The position numbers and the translations under genes were made by a program. Under the pieces are notes generated by a model, which was given only the letters and a program-made list of their open reading frames with translations, searched no databases and was not told the DNA's origin. DNA of 64,000 bases from Providencia sp. R33 (GTDB taxonomy: Bacteria; Pseudomonadota; Gammaproteobacteria; Enterobacterales; Enterobacteriaceae), in NCBI RefSeq assembly GCF_019343475.1, contig NZ_CP072453.1:2852001-2916000 (forward strand). The letters are read 5' to 3'. Numbering within the stretch: position 1 is the first letter of the stretch; each line of letters starts with the position of its first letter. This document shows positions 49,937 to 58,981 of the stretch, in pieces.

Positions 49937-50527
49937 GTGCTAGATAGAATAAAAGTATGTTTTACCGAAAGCATTCAAACTCAAATTGCAGCCGCCGAGG
50001 CGCTGCCCGATGCGATTTCTAGAGCCGCGATGATGATGGTTCAGTCCTTGCTTAATGGCAACAAAATTTTATGTTGTGGCAATGGTGCATCTGCTGCTAC
50101 TGCACAACGTTTTGCTGCTAGCATGATCCACCGATTTGAAACTGAGCGCCCGAGTCTTCCTGCTCTTGCGCTCAATACCGACAATGCCGTACTTACTGCG
50201 ATTTCTGGAAGTAAACAACCCACTGAAATTTATGCGAAACAAGTAAGAGCTTTAGGGCAGCATGGTGATGTTTTGATGGCTATCTCCACCCATGGTAATA
50301 GTAGCGATATTATTAAAGCAGTTGAAGCCGCTGTAACACGGGATATGACCATTGTTGCCCTTACTGGCTACGATGGCGGAGAGCTGGCTGGGTTACTTGG
50401 CCCACAAGATGTTGAAATTCGTATTCCTTCTCAGCGTAGCGTTCGAATTCAAGAAGTTCATCTTCTTACTGTAAATTGTCTATGCGATCTTATAGATAAT
50501 ACTCTTTTCCCTCATCAGGATGATTAA
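49937..50527 (+). CDS. diaA: DnaA initiator-associating protein DiaA
   Basis: 196 residues from GTG 49937, with AGGA upstream; E. coli DiaA also has 196. SIS domain: GNKILCCGNGASAATAQRFAASMIHRFE (about 40-67) and MAISTHGNSSDIIKAVEAAVTRDMTIVALTGYDGGELAGLL. It binds DnaA as a tetramer and times replication initiation. The ending NTLFPHQDD matches E. coli. In the lpoA-dolP block, but an ERIC element precedes it. Confidence 0.95.
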   Translation: MLDRIKVCFTESIQTQIAAAEALPDAISRAAMMMVQSLLNGNKILCCGNGASAATAQRFAASMIHRFETERPSLPALALNTDNAVLTAISGSKQPTEIYAKQVRALGQHGDVLMAISTHGNSSDIIKAVEAAVTRDMTIVALTGYDGGELAGLLGPQDVEIRIPSQRSVRIQEVHLLTVNCLCDLIDNTLFPHQDD

Positions 50528-50536
50528 GGAGACAAA

Positions 50537-51112
50537 ATGCGATTAATACCCATTTTTGCCATAGTAATCAGTACGATTCTTTTACAAGGCTGTATTGGTG
50601 CCGCTGTTGTTGGTTCCGCAGCAGTTGCCTCTAAGAGTGCTTCTGACCCACGAACTGTCGGCCAGCAGGTTGATGATGGCACACTAGAAGCTCGTGTCAG
50701 TGGGCAGCTCAATAAAGACAAAGAAATTACAGGTAAGGCACGTATTATTGCCACTGCCTATAAAGGTAATGTGCTATTAACGGGGCAAACTCCAGATATG
50801 TCATGGGCTGAACGCGCTAAACAAATCGCCTCTAATGTTGATGGTACGGTGTCAGTTTATAATGAGGTACGTAGCGGTGAGCCAGTTGATTTAGGCACTG
50901 CATCTAAAGATACCTGGTTAACAACTAAAGTTAAATCGAAAATTTTAGCGAGTGATAGTGTCAAATCAGGCAGCGTAAAAGTCATTACTGAAAATGGTGA
51001 AGTTTTTTTACTTGGCGTATTAACAAGGCAAGAAGGTGATGCTGCAGCTAAAATTGCCAGTGAAACTGACGGAGTCCGTCGAGTTACGACTGCTTTCACT
51101 TATCTCAATTAA
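50537..51112 (+). CDS. dolP: Division/outer-membrane stress-associated lipoprotein DolP (YraP)
   Basis: 191 residues. Lipobox LQGC (Cys19) after a hydrophobic signal. Two BON domains follow at about 45-112 and 120-190, each with the pattern LEARVSGQLN...GKARIIATAYKGNVLLTGQ and TKVKSKILASDSVKSGSVKVITENGEVFLLG. DolP binds anionic phospholipids at the division site and supports outer-membrane integrity. Nine bases after diaA. Confidence 0.95.
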   Translation: MRLIPIFAIVISTILLQGCIGAAVVGSAAVASKSASDPRTVGQQVDDGTLEARVSGQLNKDKEITGKARIIATAYKGNVLLTGQTPDMSWAERAKQIASNVDGTVSVYNEVRSGEPVDLGTASKDTWLTTKVKSKILASDSVKSGSVKVITENGEVFLLGVLTRQEGDAAAKIASETDGVRRVTTAFTYLN

Positions 51113-51144
51113 TCATAAACAATAATATATCCGAATAAGAATAA

Positions 51145-51174
51145 GAGCCATTAGTGAAAAACTATGGCTTTTTT
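51145..51174. terminator. Terminator between dolP and mtgA
   Basis: AGCCAT (51146-51151) pairs with ATGGCT (51164-51169), followed by TTTTTTC on the plus strand. Flanking AATAAGAA and TTCTTATT extend the symmetry, so it may serve mtgA on the minus strand as well. Confidence 0.75.
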
Positions 51175-51175
51175 C

Positions 51176-51898
51176 TTATTCAGATAAAACATCGTTTACT
51201 TTCAGAAAATTCTTACCGCCCAAAAGGTGCATCTGGTTCAGTATCCACGCCTGCCTCTTCAAGACATAAGAAGATGGTGATTTTACACTATAGCGATGTG
51301 GATTAGGAAGAACCGCTGCTAAAAGTGCAGCTTCGCTCATAGAGAGCTTGCTAGCAGGCTTATTGAAGAATCTATTTGAAGCTTCCTCCACACCAAAAAC
51401 CCCATCCCCAAACTCAGCAATATTGAGATAAATGGTCAATATTCTTTGCTTAGACCACAAAACTTCCATTACTGGCGTCATTAGTGTTTCTAAGCCTTTC
51501 CTGAACCAGCTTCTACCATCCCACAACCATAAGTTTTTAACTGTCTGTTGTGAGATTGTTGAGGCACCTCTAATTGATTGTTTATTGATCGTATTATGTT
51601 TATAAGCACGTTCAATTGCATCAAGATCAAAACCCCAGTGATGAGGAAAATTTTGATCTTCAGATGCGATAACCGCTAAATAAATATACGGAGAGATCTG
51701 GTTTTCACTTACCCAAGTAGAACTCGAAACATAAGAAAAATTTAAGTTTAGCCACGCACTTATTTGGCGTTCAGCCATAACCGCTGAGAATGGCACAGGG
51801 ACATATTTAAAGACGATAACCGTACAAAACCACACCACAAGTAATGAGAATGTGATCTTTTTTAACCAGTGCCATAGCCTAGAAACAATAGTTAGCAT
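51176..51898 (-). CDS. mtgA: Monofunctional biosynthetic peptidoglycan transglycosylase
   Basis: 240 residues with one N-terminal membrane anchor (about 13-33). The GT51 glycosyltransferase core has VIASEDQNFPHHWGFDLDAI with the catalytic Glu, RGASTISQQTVKNLWLW, and KQRILTIYLNIAEFGDGVFGVEEA. Polymerises lipid II without transpeptidase activity. Eight bases after elbB, as in E. coli arcB-elbB-mtgA. Confidence 0.95.
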   Translation of the reverse strand: MLTIVSRLWHWLKKITFSLLVVWFCTVIVFKYVPVPFSAVMAERQISAWLNLNFSYVSSSTWVSENQISPYIYLAVIASEDQNFPHHWGFDLDAIERAYKHNTINKQSIRGASTISQQTVKNLWLWDGRSWFRKGLETLMTPVMEVLWSKQRILTIYLNIAEFGDGVFGVEEASNRFFNKPASKLSMSEAALLAAVLPNPHRYSVKSPSSYVLKRQAWILNQMHLLGGKNFLKVNDVLSE

Positions 51899-51906
51899 TC
51901 AAATAA

Positions 51907-52557
51907 TCACGCCATTTCCAATACTTTCTTAACGAGTTTATTAATCCCAATATTTGCTTCAGAAATTGATTGTGCCAGCATATAAGCAGGGGTTGTGACT
52001 ACTCGGTTAACTTCATCAACAACAATGTCATCAACAGAACATTTGATGTGTTTGCCACCCATATTTTCTATTTGGATAATCGTTTCGCTATCATCACCAA
52101 TAGTTAATTTTACTGATGTATTTAACATTTTCGGTAACATTACAGGCGCAATACACATCAGCCCTAGCGGCTTTTTCTGCTGGTGCATTTGGCGAACTAA
52201 ACTTAATAGTTCTTTATTAATTTCGCAGTCACTACCTTTGACGGCAAAATTACATAAATTTTTTGCCGCGCCAAAACCACCAGGAATGATGAGTGCATCA
52301 AGCTTAGAGGCATCTGCAGAGGATAAAGGGGATATTTCCCCACGAGTAATACGTGCAGACTCCTCTAATTGACTGCGTTTTTCTGTATTTTCATTTCCAT
52401 TTATATGATTTATAACAGTAGGTTGTAACTCATCAGGCGCAAAAAAATAAACTTTAGCGTTATTTTGACTCAAAGCTAACATAGTTAATACTGACTCATG
52501 AACCTCGCTTCCATCAAATACACCACAGCCACTTAAAATAACCGCAATTGATTTCAT
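51907..52557 (-). CDS. elbB: Isoprenoid biosynthesis glyoxalase ElbB
   Basis: 216 residues from ATG 52557 (GGAG 7 bases upstream); a frame extending to 52623 is longer but the N-terminus MKSIAVILSGCGVFDGSEVHE aligns with E. coli ElbB from its first residue. DJ-1/PfpI fold with the nucleophile Cys near GLMCIAPVML and PGGFGAAKNL. E. coli ElbB has glyoxalase III activity and was linked to isoprenoid yield. Confidence 0.93.
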   Translation of the reverse strand: MKSIAVILSGCGVFDGSEVHESVLTMLALSQNNAKVYFFAPDELQPTVINHINGNENTEKRSQLEESARITRGEISPLSSADASKLDALIIPGGFGAAKNLCNFAVKGSDCEINKELLSLVRQMHQQKKPLGLMCIAPVMLPKMLNTSVKLTIGDDSETIIQIENMGGKHIKCSVDDIVVDEVNRVVTTPAYMLAQSISEANIGINKLVKKVLEMA

Positions 52558-52684
52558 ATCTTGCTCCATTTGTAGTAAATTATCTCTCAAGCGATAAAGA
52601 AGACAAACATCAATCTTCATCACAGATTTTAATGAATCTTGTAACAGATTCGCTAAATTTTGGTATCTTGATGTTATTCTTTAC

Positions 52685-52799
52685 CACGATTAGCCTAATT
52701 TAATGATTTGCCCAGAATGAAAACCACATGCAAATCAACGATTTCCCTGGTGTTGGCGCAGTATTCGCGCACCCCAACTTCGGTTGGGGTTATTTTTTT
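52685..52799 (+). ncRNA. arcZ: ArcZ small RNA
   Basis: Between elbB and arcB, where ArcZ lies in enterobacteria, GATTTCCCTGGTGTTGGCGC and AGTATTCGCGCACCCC are the exact conserved 3' portion of ArcZ, the processed 56-base functional RNA. A terminator hairpin, ACCCCAAC-TTCG-GTTGGGGT, and TATTTTTTT follow. The 5' half is poorly conserved and its start is approximate. ArcZ binds Hfq, activates rpoS and represses flhDC, eptB and others. Its terminator overlaps the 3' end of arcB on the other strand. Confidence 0.9.
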
Positions 52800-55138
52800 G
52801 TGCGCTCGTCAACCCAGTTTCTTAAAGTTTCTATATCGCCTTTCCAATCCTGTTTTAACTCATCCACCCATTCTTGGACATTATCCCACCAAGCAGGTAA
52901 ATCAGGAGATTGGATTTGCTGAGCAATTTTCTGTAAATTCCTTAAGCCAACAGAACCTGCTGCGCCTTTAATCTTATGAGCCTCTTCTACGATGCCCTTT
53001 TGGTCCTTTGCAATCATATTAGAATCAAGAATCGCTAAGTAGCTTGGAAGCATTTTTTCAAATACCTCTAGACCATCATAAATTAATTTAGGGCCAACTA
53101 ATTCGATATATTGCTCCAACATTTCACAATCTAACCTTGACTCATCAACGGCTAATTTAGAGATGTCACTTGGTACTCCGTCTTCAGAATGAGAAGCCTG
53201 CTCGCCCCAAAATTGCTCAATAACTTGAGTTAAAGCAGGAATAGATAATGGTTTACTTAAAACACCATCCATCCCCGCATCAAAGTACTCTTTTTTATCT
53301 TTAAGCACATTGGCTGTCAGTGCAATGAGGGGTGGCAAATCCTCTTTGTCATACTGTTGCTTCAACTGCCTTGAAATATCCAACCCTGTCATATCGGGCA
53401 GCTGAATATCTAATAGGACTAAATCATATTCACCCGGTGCAAACATGGATAATGCATCTTTACCTGTCATTGCGACATCAACTGTATTCCCTAGATTTTC
53501 TAATACAGAGCACGCCACAACAACGTTTAGCTCAATATCTTCTACCAATAGAATATGTAAAGCAGGTAATGGATAGTCGTCATCATTTTCTTCAAATTCC
53601 ACAACGTCATCTTCCACAACAGGTGCAGAAATAGATAATGTAAATGTAGAACCTTCACCTATTTGGCTTTCAACTTGAATATCCCCACCCATATTTTGTG
53701 CTAGTCGTCGGGATACAGAAAGCCCAATCCCCGTTCCTGTTGCAGGTTTCCCCCCCGCAGAATCTGTTACTTGGTAGTACATCGCAAAAATTTTATCTAG
53801 CTCATCTTGAGGGATACCAATTCCACTGTCTTGTACCCTAAAAAACAACTTACTTTCAGACTCTTGCCAGATACTTAGTTTCACTTCACCTTTTTGTGTG
53901 AATTTGACTGCATTGCCTATTAAGTTCCACAATATTTGGCGTAAACGCGTCCCGTCCGTTAGCACTTTTTTCGGCAGCGCTGGGGCGACATCCATCACAA
54001 ATTTAAGCCCTTTTGGCTGGACTAATAAACCACTTAAATTTTCAAGATCATTCACAAATTCAGATAATGTGATTGGCTGGTTATCCAATTGAACTTTACG
54101 GCGTTCAATTTTATCCATCTCAATGACATCATTAAAAATATTTCCTAACGTCACTGCACTGACATGAATTGTTTTTAAATAGCTAGATTGTTCCGAAGTG
54201 AGTTCGGTATCTAATAAAATTCGACTTAAACCAACAATGCCGTTAAGGGGGGTGCGAAGCTCGTGGCTGATTGTTGAGATAAATGTGGTCTTCTCTCTAC
54301 TCGCGTTCTCTAACGCCTCCTGATAACGTTTACGCTCTGTTATATCGCGACCAAAACCCATGAGACCATGTCGTTTACCAACTCGGTCATAAAATGGTAC
54401 TTTTCGCAGTTCGAAACAGGCCTTTCTACCATCGGGATAAACCAGCCATTGTTCGTAGGTCAGGGAAACATTATGGCGGAATACTTTTTCATCGGTTTCC
54501 ATCACTTTGGAGGCAATTTCTACATCATAAATATCTAGTGGGGTCAGCCCAACTAAGTGTTTTTCACTTTTCCCCGTCAGGAGTTCCATTGCCCTATTGC
54601 AGCCCGAAAATTCGTTATTTTCATTGCGGTAATAAACTAAGTCAGGAGAGGCATCAAGGAATGAGCGTAACAATACCGATTGCTGTTCGAGTTCAATTTG
54701 AGTTAATTCACGATATTTCATTTCTTGCTTAAGTTGCTCAAGCAATTCTAAATGTGCGCGCTCCGCTTTTTCACGTTCAAGTATTTCAAGGTTGAGTTGC
54801 TCTATATTCCCTTGTAATTGCGTGTTTAATTCAGCATCACGTTTGCGCATCACTTCGAGTTTATCGACCATACGTGATAACCGTTGGCGTGACTCTTCCA
54901 GTTGTTCCACCACAACGGAAAGAAAATAAACCGCAAGCGGGGTGATAATAAGCCCAAAGAAAATAGAACCTACCATATCCAAACTATCTACGTGCCCACG
55001 CAAGAAAATCGTGACAGCCATTTGCATTATCATGGCCAGCACAACAAGTGCGGATGCCAGTAACAGTGAAAACCTTACCAACCCGAGTTTCATCATCAAA
55101 TCGACATAGTATTGCGCAAGGCCGCGAAGTACTTTCAT
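52790..55138 (-). CDS. arcB: Aerobic respiration control sensor histidine kinase/phosphorelay protein ArcB
   Basis: 782 residues from ATG 55138 (AAGGGG upstream); the GTG at 55144 is inside the ribosome-binding region. Two N-terminal membrane helices (about 22-40 and 55-77), a coiled coil (78-150), PAS domain (LRSFLDASPDLVYYRNENNEFSG), kinase core with His292 in ISHELRTP, N/G boxes, receiver with Asp577 in LVLLDIQLPDM, and HPt with His721 in EEAHKIKGAAGS. It senses quinone redox state and phosphorylates ArcA. E. coli ArcB has 778 residues. Confidence 0.96.
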   Translation of the reverse strand: MKVLRGLAQYYVDLMMKLGLVRFSLLLASALVVLAMIMQMAVTIFLRGHVDSLDMVGSIFFGLIITPLAVYFLSVVVEQLEESRQRLSRMVDKLEVMRKRDAELNTQLQGNIEQLNLEILEREKAERAHLELLEQLKQEMKYRELTQIELEQQSVLLRSFLDASPDLVYYRNENNEFSGCNRAMELLTGKSEKHLVGLTPLDIYDVEIASKVMETDEKVFRHNVSLTYEQWLVYPDGRKACFELRKVPFYDRVGKRHGLMGFGRDITERKRYQEALENASREKTTFISTISHELRTPLNGIVGLSRILLDTELTSEQSSYLKTIHVSAVTLGNIFNDVIEMDKIERRKVQLDNQPITLSEFVNDLENLSGLLVQPKGLKFVMDVAPALPKKVLTDGTRLRQILWNLIGNAVKFTQKGEVKLSIWQESESKLFFRVQDSGIGIPQDELDKIFAMYYQVTDSAGGKPATGTGIGLSVSRRLAQNMGGDIQVESQIGEGSTFTLSISAPVVEDDVVEFEENDDDYPLPALHILLVEDIELNVVVACSVLENLGNTVDVAMTGKDALSMFAPGEYDLVLLDIQLPDMTGLDISRQLKQQYDKEDLPPLIALTANVLKDKKEYFDAGMDGVLSKPLSIPALTQVIEQFWGEQASHSEDGVPSDISKLAVDESRLDCEMLEQYIELVGPKLIYDGLEVFEKMLPSYLAILDSNMIAKDQKGIVEEAHKIKGAAGSVGLRNLQKIAQQIQSPDLPAWWDNVQEWVDELKQDWKGDIETLRNWVDERTKK

Positions 55139-55439
55139 AACCACCCCTTAGTAAAATTCTCTTTGAATCATATATCAAACAGGGCAGATTCGGATGTTTA
55201 TTAATACAAAATGTCGATCCTGCTCATTCAATAGCCATTTTTTATCATTAATGATAAATAACAATCAGGTATTTTCTTTGTTTTAGCTCGGGTAAAAATG
55301 TATCTTGGATGACTTTTATCATAATCGATTGAAAAACAAACCAATCATGCAACTTAATACTTACTTTAGCCATGCTAAGCTCTCGATTTGAAAGCGTACT
55401 GTATGATGTACATTCAGACTAAGTTCAGTAAGGAACACC
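55139..55439. other. Intergenic region between arcB and gltD
   Basis: 300 bases holding the divergent promoters of arcB and gltD. GTAAGGAACACC is a good ribosome-binding site for gltD. No repeat or RNA gene is seen. In E. coli yhcC and gltB lie here; neither is present. Confidence 0.5.
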
Positions 55440-56846
55440 ATGAACTCAAAAATTATCAGTCTTCCACGAAATGAACCGCAGAAAAAAACGGTCGATATTC
55501 GAAAAATAAATTTCGTCGAAATTTATGAGCCTGATGATGCCAAAAATATACAACAACAGGCGAGTCGTTGCCTTTCTTGTGGTAGTCCGTTCTGTGAATG
55601 GAAATGCCCTTTACATAATGCCATCCCTAAATGGTTAAAATTAGCAGAAGAAGGTCGCATTATTGAAGCCGCTGAATTATCTCATCATACCAATAGTTTA
55701 CCCGAGGTCTGTGGCCGCGTTTGCCCACAAGATGAACTGTGCGAAATGGCCTGTGTCCTGAATGACACTTTTGGTGCTGTTACCATCGGTCATATTGAAC
55801 GTTACATCAATGACACCGCATTCTCCCTAGGTTGGCGCCCTGACCTTTCCCATGTCACACCGGTGAATTACCGTGTTGCTATCGTTGGTGCAGGCCCTGC
55901 AGGCCTTGCTTGTGCTGATGTTTTAGCTCGCAATGGTGTGCAAGTTACTGTATTTGATAAACACTCAGAAATCGGCGGTTTATTAACCTTTGGAATACCT
56001 ACATTTAAATTAGAAAAGCGGGTCATGATACAACGGCGTGAGATTTTCACCGAAATGGGGATTCAATTTCAACTTAACGTCGATATTGGTAAAGATATCT
56101 CTCTAAATACGCTCAAAACGGATTATGACGCGATTTTCCTCGGAATAGGTACTTACGGTGCAATTAAAGGTGAACTGCGTAGGAATGGCGCTTATGGCTG
56201 TTATGATGCCCTGCCTTATTTAATCGCGAATACTCGTCATTTGATGCAGCTTGCCCCTTTACCACTTGAGCCTTATATCAATTTACAAGGAAAAAATGTG
56301 GTCGTGCTAGGCGGCGGCGATACAGCAATAGACTGTGTGCGAACAGCTGTTCGCCAAGGCGCTTCAAAGGTAGCGTGCATATATCGACGTGACAAACAGA
56401 GTATGCCTGCTTCACTAAAAGAGATAAATCATGCGATTGAAGAAGGGATTGAATTTCATTTTAATTTACAAGCCACTGAGATTCTTTTGAATGAAGCTCA
56501 ACAAGTCAGTGGAATTTCTGTCATTCGTACCCAGAATGGTGAACTCAAAGAGGGTCGAACCGTCGTAGAGCCTATCAAAAATTCAGATTTTACGATTGAA
56601 GCTGATGCCGTCATTGTCGCCTTCGGCTTTCATCCACACAAGCAACCTTGGGTTGAAGAGAACTTTGTGCAGCTTGACTCACAGGGGCATATTTGCGCAA
56701 ATCGCAACAGCCGGTTTCCTTTCCAAACCTCTAACGAAAAAATATTTGCTGGAGGTGATGCGGTTCGAGGTTCAGACCTTGTTGTCAATGCGATTGCGGA
56801 TGGGCGCAGTGCTGCTGAAGGTATTTTGCTTTTTTTAGAGATATAG
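55440..56846 (+). CDS. gltD: Glutamate synthase small-subunit-like NADPH oxidoreductase (GltD family)
   Basis: 468 residues. N-terminal Fe-S region with ASRCLSCGSPFCEWKCPLHNAIP and VCGRVCPQDELCEMACV (two 4Fe-4S sets, about 42-105). FAD-binding GAGPAGLACADVLARNG (about 146-162), NADPH-binding VVVLGGGDTAIDCVRTA, and IFAGGDAVRGSDLVVNAIADGR at the end. GltD passes electrons from NADPH to GltB in GOGAT. Only the small subunit is here; gltB is not next to it, so it may serve another partner, or gltB may lie elsewhere. Confidence 0.9.
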   Translation: MNSKIISLPRNEPQKKTVDIRKINFVEIYEPDDAKNIQQQASRCLSCGSPFCEWKCPLHNAIPKWLKLAEEGRIIEAAELSHHTNSLPEVCGRVCPQDELCEMACVLNDTFGAVTIGHIERYINDTAFSLGWRPDLSHVTPVNYRVAIVGAGPAGLACADVLARNGVQVTVFDKHSEIGGLLTFGIPTFKLEKRVMIQRREIFTEMGIQFQLNVDIGKDISLNTLKTDYDAIFLGIGTYGAIKGELRRNGAYGCYDALPYLIANTRHLMQLAPLPLEPYINLQGKNVVVLGGGDTAIDCVRTAVRQGASKVACIYRRDKQSMPASLKEINHAIEEGIEFHFNLQATEILLNEAQQVSGISVIRTQNGELKEGRTVVEPIKNSDFTIEADAVIVAFGFHPHKQPWVEENFVQLDSQGHICANRNSRFPFQTSNEKIFAGGDAVRGSDLVVNAIADGRSAAEGILLFLEI

Positions 56847-56853
56847 AAAGGCA

Positions 56854-56887
56854 TAAAAAAACAGAGGGTAATACCCTCTGTTTTTTT
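56854..56887. terminator. Bidirectional terminator between gltD and sspB
   Basis: ACAGAGGGTA (56861-56870) and TACCCTCTGT (56872-56881) form a 10-bp stem, flanked by A7 on the left and T7 on the right, so it can end gltD and sspB. Confidence 0.9.
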
Positions 56888-56907
56888 ATCAATATGAAGT
56901 AAATTCG

Positions 56908-57402
56908 CTACTTAACCACTCTTAGCGCAGGTCTACCTTTCGGTGGTCTTGGAGGTTCATCGTCCGAAGGCTCTTCAGTGTTATGTTCAACCGACGAGCT
57001 ATCTTGAACTAATGTAATTCCGTCTTCTTGCGAACCATCCATATCTTCAAAATCAGAAGATATTTGTGCATCGTATGCGGCTTCAGGTTCAAACATCATC
57101 CCTGCGCCATTTTCCCGTGCATATACCGCCATAATTGCGGCCATAGGGACATACACTTGACGTGGAACACCACCAAAACGCGCATTAAAACGAACTTCGT
57201 CGTTGGTAATTTCAAAGTTACCCACAGCACGTGGCGCAACATTCAATACAATTTGCCCATCCCGAGCAAATTCCATTGGAACGTTAACAGTAGGAACGGT
57301 GACATCAACCACCAAATGCGGGGTCATATCGTTATCGAGCAACCACTCATAGTGGGCACGTAACAGATAAGGGCGACGTGGTGACATTGCTGTCATTTCC
57401 AT
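56908..57402 (-). CDS. sspB: ClpXP specificity factor SspB
   Basis: 164 residues from ATG 57402, chosen because MEMTAMSPRRPYLLRAHYEWLL aligns with E. coli SspB MDLSQLTPRRP; an ATG three bases upstream is possible. The domain binds ssrA tags (DVTVPTVNVPMEFARDGQIVLN); the acidic linker and C-terminal PPKGRPALRVVK motif bind ClpX. It delivers ssrA-tagged proteins to ClpXP. Co-transcribed with sspA, 7 bases apart. Confidence 0.95.
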   Translation of the reverse strand: MEMTAMSPRRPYLLRAHYEWLLDNDMTPHLVVDVTVPTVNVPMEFARDGQIVLNVAPRAVGNFEITNDEVRFNARFGGVPRQVYVPMAAIMAVYARENGAGMMFEPEAAYDAQISSDFEDMDGSQEDGITLVQDSSSVEHNTEEPSDDEPPRPPKGRPALRVVK

Positions 57403-57409
57403 CATACCT

Positions 57410-58051
57410 TTAGCCTCTTGCTGACAGACGCATTTCGCGTTCTAATTCAGTCAAAGACGCTAAGAATGCATCACGCTCAAACACACGTTGCATATACATT
57501 TGCAAGTGTTTGCTATTCGCTGGTTTCAGTTCGATGCCCAGCACAGGTAAACGCCATAATAGCGGCGCTAAATAGCAATCAACTAAGCTAAATTCATCAC
57601 TCATGAAGAATGGCATTTCAGCAAAAACAGGCGAAACGGCAATTAATTCTTCCGTTAATTGACGACGCGCGCTATCCGCTTCTTGAGCACTGCCTTTTTC
57701 TACTTTGTGCATCAGAGAATACCAGTCTTTTTCAATGCGATGCATTAATTGACGGCTAGTTCCACGTGCAACTGGGTAAACAGGCATTAGTGGCGGATGA
57801 GGGAAGCGCTCATCAAGGTATTCCATAATAATCAGCGGATCATATAAAGTCAGTTCACGATCAACGAGTGTTGGAACACTTTGGTACGGGTTGAGATCAA
57901 TGAGATCTTGAGGCGGATGACCGGGTTCAACATGTTCAATTTCGACGCTAACCCCTTTTTCTGCCAGGACGATACGTACCTGATGGCTAAAAATGTCAGT
58001 TGGGCCTGAGAACAATGTCATTACCGAACGTTTGTTAGGAGCGACAGCCAT
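57410..58051 (-). CDS. sspA: Stringent starvation protein A
   Basis: 213 residues from ATG 58051 (GGAGG upstream); the longer frame from 58063 overlaps the ribosome-binding site. GST fold: SVMTLFSGPTDIFSHQVRIVLAEKG (thioredoxin-like domain without a catalytic Ser/Cys), then helical domain FPHPPLMPVYPVARGTSRQLMHRIEKDW. Binds RNA polymerase and reduces H-NS in stationary phase and acid. Upstream of sspB. Confidence 0.95.
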   Translation of the reverse strand: MAVAPNKRSVMTLFSGPTDIFSHQVRIVLAEKGVSVEIEHVEPGHPPQDLIDLNPYQSVPTLVDRELTLYDPLIIMEYLDERFPHPPLMPVYPVARGTSRQLMHRIEKDWYSLMHKVEKGSAQEADSARRQLTEELIAVSPVFAEMPFFMSDEFSLVDCYLAPLLWRLPVLGIELKPANSKHLQMYMQRVFERDAFLASLTELEREMRLSARG

Positions 58052-58512
58052 TAAAACCTCCAAATTACAAAAATGGACGAAATGTAATTAATGTTTAATT
58101 ACCCGTTACCCATTTTAAAATCCCCTGTGTTCTACTTTCATTTATCCATACTGAAAGTCAACACAACCCTCCCGCACAGAAAGGCGAGAAATGATGAAAT
58201 AAAAAAACAGGGGCATATTCTAACAGATTTTGTACAGCTTAGGGGGGCGTGATAGGAAAAATCATAGATTTATTTCATTGAAAGAGAGTAATCACACAGA
58301 AATTACAATTAAAAACTAATTTAATCTAAATTTTAAAATAATAAACCTTAAAGTTAACTCCATTGTTATCTAAATAATATGATGAAAAAATATCATTTTT
58401 ATTATCAAAGAGTGATTATTTTAAATTCTAGACTAATTCGTTATCTTTTTCTGCTAATAATATTTAATTCTTTTTTAAATTATCTTTAAACGCCAATTTA
58501 CTGATTTTTAGG
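58052..58512. other. AT-rich intergenic region before sspA
   Basis: 460 bases. It holds the sspA promoter (minus strand) in its left half; the right half (58260-58500) is extremely AT-rich with no recognisable gene or RNA. Confidence 0.45.
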
Positions 58513-58515
58513 CAA

Positions 58516-58546
58516 TAAAAAACCCGCCATAAAGACGGGTTTTTTC
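58516..58546 (-). terminator. Terminator of rplM-rpsI
   Basis: AAAAACCCGCC (58518-58528) pairs with GACGGGTTTTT (58535-58545) apart from the inner base. On the minus strand the stem is followed by TTTTTTATTG. 29 bases past rpsI. Confidence 0.87.
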
Positions 58547-58574
58547 ATCAATTTTATGCCCAAAGGGCAATAAA

Positions 58575-58967
58575 TTAACGTTTGGAGAACTGTGGACGAC
58601 GACGTGCTTTACGCAGACCCACTTTCTTACGTTCAACAGAACGCGCATCACGGGTAACGAAACCAGCTTTACGCAGATCAGAACGAAGAGTCTCATCATA
58701 AGCCATCAGTGCACGAGTAATACCGTGACGGATTGCGCCTGCTTGACCTGAAATACCACCACCTTTAACAGTGATGTACAGATCCAGTTTTTCCAACATT
58801 TCAACCAATTCTAACGGCTGACGAACGACCATGCGCGCAGTTTCGCGACCAAAGTACTGTTCTAGAGTGCGTTGATTGATTGTGATGTTACCGCTACCCG
58901 GCTTAATAAAGACACGAGCAGATGAGCTTTTGCGGCGACCAGTGCCGTAGTATTGATTTTCAGCCAT
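58575..58967 (-). CDS. rpsI: 30S ribosomal protein S9
   Basis: 130 residues, the E. coli length. Starts MAENQYYGTGRRKSSSARVFIKPG and ends RKKVGLRKARRRPQFSKR, whose basic C-terminal tail reaches the P-site tRNA. 14 bases after rplM, in the conserved rplM-rpsI operon. Confidence 0.98.
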   Translation of the reverse strand: MAENQYYGTGRRKSSSARVFIKPGSGNITINQRTLEQYFGRETARMVVRQPLELVEMLEKLDLYITVKGGGISGQAGAIRHGITRALMAYDETLRSDLRKAGFVTRDARSVERKKVGLRKARRRPQFSKR

Positions 58968-58981
58968 TGCTATAATCCCGA

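Noticed and set aside
52708..52971. Plus-strand frame across the arcZ terminator into arcB
   Set aside because: It overlaps ArcZ and arcB antisense and has no ribosome-binding site; the ArcZ identification explains the conserved sequence.
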